A DNA stretch of 64,000 nt from Alphaproteobacteria bacterium (lineage in GTDB: Bacteria; Pseudomonadota; Alphaproteobacteria; Rickettsiales; SXRF01): the NCBI GenBank assembly GCA_020049775.1, contig JAGVLO010000001.1, positions 40,395-104,394 of the forward strand. Direction: 5' to 3'. Below the pieces are notes generated by a model that saw nothing but the letters and a program-made list of their open reading frames with translations, had not been told where the DNA came from and did no database searches. A program made the position numbers and the translations under genes. Position 1 is the stretch's first letter. Each line of letters begins with the position of its first letter. Below are positions 59,538 through 64,000 of this stretch, piece after piece.

Positions 59538-61682
59538 ATGTCCGATAAAAAGACCGAGCATATCCTGTCGCACTCGCCCGAGCGGTTCATCAACCGTGAA
59601 AGCTCATGGCTTGCCTTCAATAACCGCGTACTCGACGAAGCGTGCGACCAGGACGTGCCGCTGGTCGAGCGCTTGAATTTCCTTTCTATCTCGGCATCCA
59701 ATCTCGATGAATTTTATATGGTGCGTGTAGCAGGCCTCAAAGATTATGTGCTGCAAGGCATCAATAAGCTCAGCATCGACGGACAGACACCGGAAAAAGA
59801 GCTGGAAACCATCCACCAGAAAGTAGCGCAGATGGTGGAGCGCCAGCACGAATGTTGGCTGGACCTGCGCAACCGTCTGGAAGCCAAGGGCCTGCATGTG
59901 ATTACACCCAAGGACTTAAGCGCCAAAGAGCTTGAATGGCTGGAAGAATATTTCATCGACAATATTTTTCCGGTACTCACGCCCATTGCCATTGACCCAG
60001 CACACCCCTTCCCTTTCCTGCCTAATCTTGGTCTGGCACTTGTTTTTCATCTGGGGACGGATAACAAAAAAGAGCAAATGGCCATTGTTCCGCTGCCTGT
60101 GCGCATGCCTCGCTTTGTGCAGATACCGGGCAAAAAACTGCGCTATGTCATGCTGGAAGACGTAATTGATAAATTCCTCAACTCACTAATGCCGGGATTT
60201 TTTAAGCTCGATTCCGCACTTTTCCGCATTATCCGCGACAGCGAACTGGAAGTGGACGAGGAAGACGAGGATTTCGTGCGTAATTTCGAGCGCGCCATCA
60301 AGCAGCGCAGACGAGGCCGGGTTATCCAGATCAAGTTTTCTGCGCCTGCGTCCAAGGCGCTGGTTGCCTTCGTATCAGAACAGATGCATGTGAAAATGGA
60401 CGATGTCATCGAAGTTAACGGCATGCTCGGCCTTTCCACCCTCAAAGATCTCTGCGAAAATGCGCCGACCGAACTGCGCTATCCGGCGTTTCAGGCACGT
60501 TTTCCCGAACGCATCAACGATTTCGGCGGCGACTGTTTTGCCGCCATCGCCGCCAAGGATATCGTTATCCATCACCCCTTCGAAACATTCGACGTGGTTG
60601 TGCAGTTCCTCAAGCAAGCAGTGGATGATCCGGATGTGGTGTCCATCAAGCAGACACTTTACCGCACCAGCAAAAATTCGCCCATTCCCAAAGCACTGAT
60701 TGCAGCCGCCGAAGCGGGTAAATCCGTCACGGCACTCGTAGAGCTGAAAGCCCGCTTCGATGAAGAAGCCAACCTGAAATGGGCGCGCGATTTAGAAAGC
60801 GCTGGCGTGCAGGTAGTGTATGGATTCGTCACACTCAAGACCCACGCCAAAATGACCCTTGTCACACGCCGTGAGTCAGGAAAACTTGTATCTTATGTGC
60901 ATTTCGGCACTGGAAACTATCACCCCGCCACCGCAAAAATCTACACCGACCTTTCCTTTTTCACCTGCGACCCCGTACTCTGCCGCGATGCCGCCTATTT
61001 ATTCAATTTTGTCACCGGCTATGCTCCACCACGGGCTTTTTCTAAGCTGATAGTCGCCCCGCGTGACATGCGCAAGCGGCTGCTGCAGCTTATCGAAGAT
61101 GAGATAAACCATGTTGAAGCGGGCAGACCCGGCCATATCTGGGCCAAGATGAACTCGCTGGTGGATGAGCAAATCATCGACGCCCTGTACCGTGCCTCAC
61201 AAAAGGGCGTGATGATTGAACTCGTGGTTCGCGGCATCTGCTGCCTGCGTCCGGGCGTTGCCGGGCTTTCAGACCATATCCGCGTTAAGAGCATCGTTGG
61301 CCGCTTCCTCGAGCATTCGCGCATTTATTGCTTCGGCAACGGTCATGGATTGCCCTCACCGGAAGCCAAGGTATTCATAGGCTCTGCCGACTGGATGCCG
61401 CGCAACTTTGATGGCCGCGTCGAAGTGATTGTACCCATTGAAAACCCCACTGTACACGAGCAGATACTCGGCCAGATTATGGTGGCTAACCTCAAAGACG
61501 AAAAACAAAGCTGGGCATTGCAACCTGACGGCAGCTATAAACGACTGCATGGGGCAAGCGAAGCGCTCTCCGCGCACGACTATTTCCTCAAGAACCCGAG
61601 CCTATCAGGTCGCGGCAAAGCACTCAAAAATGCCAAGTCCTCGCAAATGCTAAAATACAAGCCCATGAAAAAAGGCGCTTAA
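59538..61682 (+). CDS. ppk: Polyphosphate kinase 1
   Basis: 714 aa. N-terminal domain FINRESSWLAFNNRVLDEA, then HD-like domains and the two PLD-like C-terminal domains: SIKQTLYRTSKNSPI, KARFDEEANLKWARDLE, and the autophosphorylated His in TLKTHAKMTLV. It polymerises the gamma phosphate of ATP into polyphosphate. Ribosome site weak. Followed by ppx, the degrading enzyme. Confidence 0.97.
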   Translation: MSDKKTEHILSHSPERFINRESSWLAFNNRVLDEACDQDVPLVERLNFLSISASNLDEFYMVRVAGLKDYVLQGINKLSIDGQTPEKELETIHQKVAQMVERQHECWLDLRNRLEAKGLHVITPKDLSAKELEWLEEYFIDNIFPVLTPIAIDPAHPFPFLPNLGLALVFHLGTDNKKEQMAIVPLPVRMPRFVQIPGKKLRYVMLEDVIDKFLNSLMPGFFKLDSALFRIIRDSELEVDEEDEDFVRNFERAIKQRRRGRVIQIKFSAPASKALVAFVSEQMHVKMDDVIEVNGMLGLSTLKDLCENAPTELRYPAFQARFPERINDFGGDCFAAIAAKDIVIHHPFETFDVVVQFLKQAVDDPDVVSIKQTLYRTSKNSPIPKALIAAAEAGKSVTALVELKARFDEEANLKWARDLESAGVQVVYGFVTLKTHAKMTLVTRRESGKLVSYVHFGTGNYHPATAKIYTDLSFFTCDPVLCRDAAYLFNFVTGYAPPRAFSKLIVAPRDMRKRLLQLIEDEINHVEAGRPGHIWAKMNSLVDEQIIDALYRASQKGVMIELVVRGICCLRPGVAGLSDHIRVKSIVGRFLEHSRIYCFGNGHGLPSPEAKVFIGSADWMPRNFDGRVEVIVPIENPTVHEQILGQIMVANLKDEKQSWALQPDGSYKRLHGASEALSAHDYFLKNPSLSGRGKALKNAKSSQMLKYKPMKKGA

Positions 61683-61776
61683 AACATCTTATCCCCTGCA
61701 ACGCGCATATGAGCCATGCAAAAATCATCCGCATGTGCCGCTTGCCCGCACGCCGTTATTCTGCCATAAGAGCCTC

Positions 61777-63282
61777 ATGAAACAGGACAATCTTGACAAC
61801 TCCCACCACGCCATCGGCGATGGCCGCCTGGGCATTATCGACATCGGATCCAACTCGATCCGACTGGTAATCTATGACCAGCAGAAACGCTCGCCTGTGC
61901 CTATCTACAACGAAAAAGTCATGTGCGCGCTTGGCAAAAACCTTGCCACCACCGGTGTACTCAACCCCGAAGGCGTAACCATGGCCAAGCAGGCGCTGCG
62001 CCGCTTCCTCGCCCTTGGCCGCAACATGGAAATCACCTCGTTATATGTCATGGCAACGGCAGCCGTGCGTGACGCCAAGGACGGGCAGGATTTTACATGC
62101 TATCTGGAAGACACTTACGACATACGCATAGACGTTATCTCCGGCAAAAAAGAAGCTAAGCTGGGTGCATATGGCGTATGCGCCTCCATGTACCGCCCAC
62201 AGGGCATCACCGGAGATTTGGGCGGCGGCAGCCTCGAGTTAGTGAAGGTGGATAATGGCCAGATTGAAGACCATACCAGCGTACTGCTGGGCAGCCTGCG
62301 TATGCTCGATGAAACCAAGGGTGATTACACCAAACTTCGCAAGCTGATTGAAAAGCGTTTCGCCGAACTTGCGTGGTTGCAAAAACAGAAAGCGCCGAAT
62401 TTTTACGCCATCGGCGGCAGCTTCCGCGCACTCGCAAAGATTCACATGGCTGCTTCCAATTATCCTCTGCATATTCTTCATGAATACAAGGTTGATGCCA
62501 AGTCATTCCTCGATTTTGTGCGCCAGATTTCGGACATGCCGATTGAAAAAATCGATAAACTGCCTGGTAGTATTTCCACCAAGCGCTCGCCTATGCTTCC
62601 TGGTGCTGCAATGATATTTGAAAACATCATCCAGCTCGCACGCCCTGAATATATCGTATTTTCTGCTAGTGGTATCCGCGAAGGCTATCTCTATGAAATG
62701 CTCTCGCCGCATGTACGCAATCAGGATGGATTACTCGCCTCCTGCGCGGAATATTCCTCGAAAGGCGGGCGCTCGACTTCTTACGCTAACGAGTTGTTTG
62801 CATGGATGTCCCCGCTACTGGAAAAAGAATCTGATCGCGAGCGCCGCCTGCGCCTTGCATTCTGCATGCTGTGTGATATTGCGCTGCACATACACCCGGA
62901 ATACCGCGCACTCTGGGCGTTTGAACGAATCAAGTTCTCCGCGCTCACAGGCCTGTCACACCGCGAACGCATCAAGCTGGCGCTGGCGCTTTATCACCGC
63001 TACCAATACAAGCTCAAGGATAGTTGGGACTCCATGGGATTGCTTAAAGACAGTGATAAAATATGGGCCAAGCTGGTGGGGACGGCGGCCAACCTTGCCT
63101 TTCATCTATCCGGTAGCATTCCGGGTACGCTTCACAACACCAGTTTTCAAATCACCGCTAAAAAGGCCGAACTAAAATTTTCCATTAGCATGCAGGATCT
63201 TATGGGTGATGCCATACGCAAGCGCATTGATGGCGTGAACGAGGCATTTGCAGCTTTTACAGGCGGAAAAACCGCAAAATAA
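61777..63282 (+). CDS. ppx: Exopolyphosphatase, Ppx/GppA family
   Basis: 501 aa from the ATG at 61777, shortly before GIIDIGSNSIRLVIYD; a GTG at 61735 would add 14 poor residues. ASKHA fold with GDLGGGSLELVKV as the second phosphate loop and an HD-like helical C-terminus (about 330-500). Degrades polyphosphate or pppGpp. 94 bp after ppk, likely the same transcript. Confidence 0.94.
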   Translation: MKQDNLDNSHHAIGDGRLGIIDIGSNSIRLVIYDQQKRSPVPIYNEKVMCALGKNLATTGVLNPEGVTMAKQALRRFLALGRNMEITSLYVMATAAVRDAKDGQDFTCYLEDTYDIRIDVISGKKEAKLGAYGVCASMYRPQGITGDLGGGSLELVKVDNGQIEDHTSVLLGSLRMLDETKGDYTKLRKLIEKRFAELAWLQKQKAPNFYAIGGSFRALAKIHMAASNYPLHILHEYKVDAKSFLDFVRQISDMPIEKIDKLPGSISTKRSPMLPGAAMIFENIIQLARPEYIVFSASGIREGYLYEMLSPHVRNQDGLLASCAEYSSKGGRSTSYANELFAWMSPLLEKESDRERRLRLAFCMLCDIALHIHPEYRALWAFERIKFSALTGLSHRERIKLALALYHRYQYKLKDSWDSMGLLKDSDKIWAKLVGTAANLAFHLSGSIPGTLHNTSFQITAKKAELKFSISMQDLMGDAIRKRIDGVNEAFAAFTGGKTAK

Positions 63283-63657
63283 ATTGATTACATATTTCTG
63301 CATTTTTTTTATACCCTCCACGGCCACCAGATTCCTTGTATCTGCCAAATCCAAAATTTAATATCTTTGTCACATTAAAATAATTAATTTATTAATCAAA
63401 GCCCTATCAAAGCAACAAAATTCACCAAAAAAAATAAAAACGCAAAAAAACAAAAAAACCATTTTAAAAACAGCGTTTTAATTCAATGTATCGATCACAT
63501 CAAAAAAACACTGGTTTTTACGTATAAAACTCAGGCAGTGCTTGCTATTTATTCATTTTTTTCTTATAGTTTTAAGTTAGGGCAGGGTAAAAAACAGGGT
63601 AAAGGTTAATTTCTGGTAGTTTTTAGCCGAAAAAAATCGTCTAAAAGTAAGGCCGAT
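63283..63657. other. AT-rich 375-bp gap, upstream region of the last gene
   Basis: No gene seen. It has A-runs, a possible promoter at 63542-63570 and two copies of CAGGGTAAA (63583-63591 and 63595-63603) just behind it. Confidence 0.6.
63542..63570 (+). promoter_or_regulatory. Candidate promoter for the last gene
   Basis: TTGCTA (63542-63547), 17-nt spacer, TATAGT (63565-63570). The -10 matches TATAAT in 5/6. It leaves a leader of about 80 nt. Confidence 0.55.
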
Positions 63658-64000
63658 ATGGGTAAATCCATAAACGGTAAGTGGAGCGTTTTACTTTTAA
63701 CTAGCTGTCTTTCAACCATAATCCCTGAAAGCACCATATCTGCCGATGGTTCTACTGTAGCCCCCTCACCCCCACCCAGTCACGTTGTTACCTTATCTTC
63801 CGCCCCCAAATCGAGCTATGCCAGCTATGAACTCTCGTACGAAGCGCCTAGTTTTTATGAAAATCTTTGGTCGGAATTACGCACAAACATAAAAAATATT
63901 TCTTTTGTTTCTGGTGCTTACGCATTTGGAACAGAGGGACCGCCCGGCGGCGATTCCCCACCTGCCCCCGACCCGACGCCTGAGCCGGAGCCGGCTCCAG
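63658..64000 (+). CDS. Exported Pro-rich protein, 3' end outside window
   Basis: 114 codons visible. ATG at 63658 with AAGG at 63649. A signal peptide-like start (MGKSINGKWSVLLLTSCLST) is followed by a Ser/Pro/Thr-rich region. The visible end is GPPGGDSPPAPDPTPEPEP, a Pro-Glu hinge of the kind found before surface or autotransporter domains. Less GC-rich at its beginning than neighbouring genes. Function cannot be told. Confidence 0.7.
   Translation, partial: MGKSINGKWSVLLLTSCLSTIIPESTISADGSTVAPSPPPSHVVTLSSAPKSSYASYELSYEAPSFYENLWSELRTNIKNISFVSGAYAFGTEGPPGGDSPPAPDPTPEPEPAP

Overview
The window looks like a chromosomal segment of a free-living or host-associated alphaproteobacterium. The evidence is an F1-ATPase zeta inhibitor (DUF1476), a PurC-PurS-PurQ-PurL purine set next to a BolA/monothiol glutaredoxin pair, a compact division and cell wall (dcw) cluster followed by lpxC-bamD-recN-ligA, and a single alphaproteobacterial-style chemoreceptor. 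Most genes are moderately GC-rich with tight ATGA-type overlaps. I cannot assign an order or genus from the sequence alone; a deep-branching lineage of the Micavibrio/Holospora/Rhodospirillales kind is a guess.

Layout. 1-5.7 kb: two tandem paralogous GT-B-like surface-carbohydrate proteins (the first cut by the window edge), a YciA-type thioesterase and an orphan 531-aa protein, all on the minus strand. 5.9-13.7 kb: APC amino acid permease, CPA1 Na+/H+ antiporter, a lipoprotein, an Xaa-Pro aminopeptidase, a BMP-type binding protein and PrmA. 13.7-39.6 kb: one long minus-strand block, read from high to low coordinates as mraZ-rsmH-ftsL-ftsI-murE-murF-mraY-murD-ftsW-(87-aa membrane protein)-murG-murC-murB-ddl-ftsQ-ftsA-ftsZ, then an inserted FkbM methyltransferase, then lpxC-bamD-recN-ligA-prmA. 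This block supplies peptidoglycan precursors, the divisome, lipid A, outer-membrane protein assembly and DNA repair. A four-repeat MraZ operator precedes mraZ, and rpsD lies upstream of it.

40.6-46.6 kb is accessory: four Gly/Ala-rich proteins of unknown function, a one-TM protein divergent from rluD, a tandem pair of 261-aa paralogues behind rluD, and an entericidin-like lipoprotein. 46.7-54.3 kb: grxD-bolA, purL with a chemoreceptor on the plus strand, then purC-purS-(orphan)-purQ on the minus strand, and the zeta subunit. 54.3-57.1 kb: a J-domain protein, a DMT exporter, an AmpD-like amidase and the RNase P RNA.

The most unusual region is 57.26-58.89 kb, just behind rnpB. Two tandem cassettes each carry a consensus-like promoter, a ~155-nt structured leader almost identical between copies, a secreted lysine-rich protein of high-GC codon use, and a strong terminator. 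The leader is far better conserved than most of the proteins behind it, which suggests a cis-acting RNA. The window ends with sixA, ppk, ppx and the start of a Pro-rich exported protein. Other notable points are an AT-rich mosaic patch inside ligA, a dispersed palindromic repeat at 20.7 and 51.5 kb, and the apparent in-place inversion of purL.
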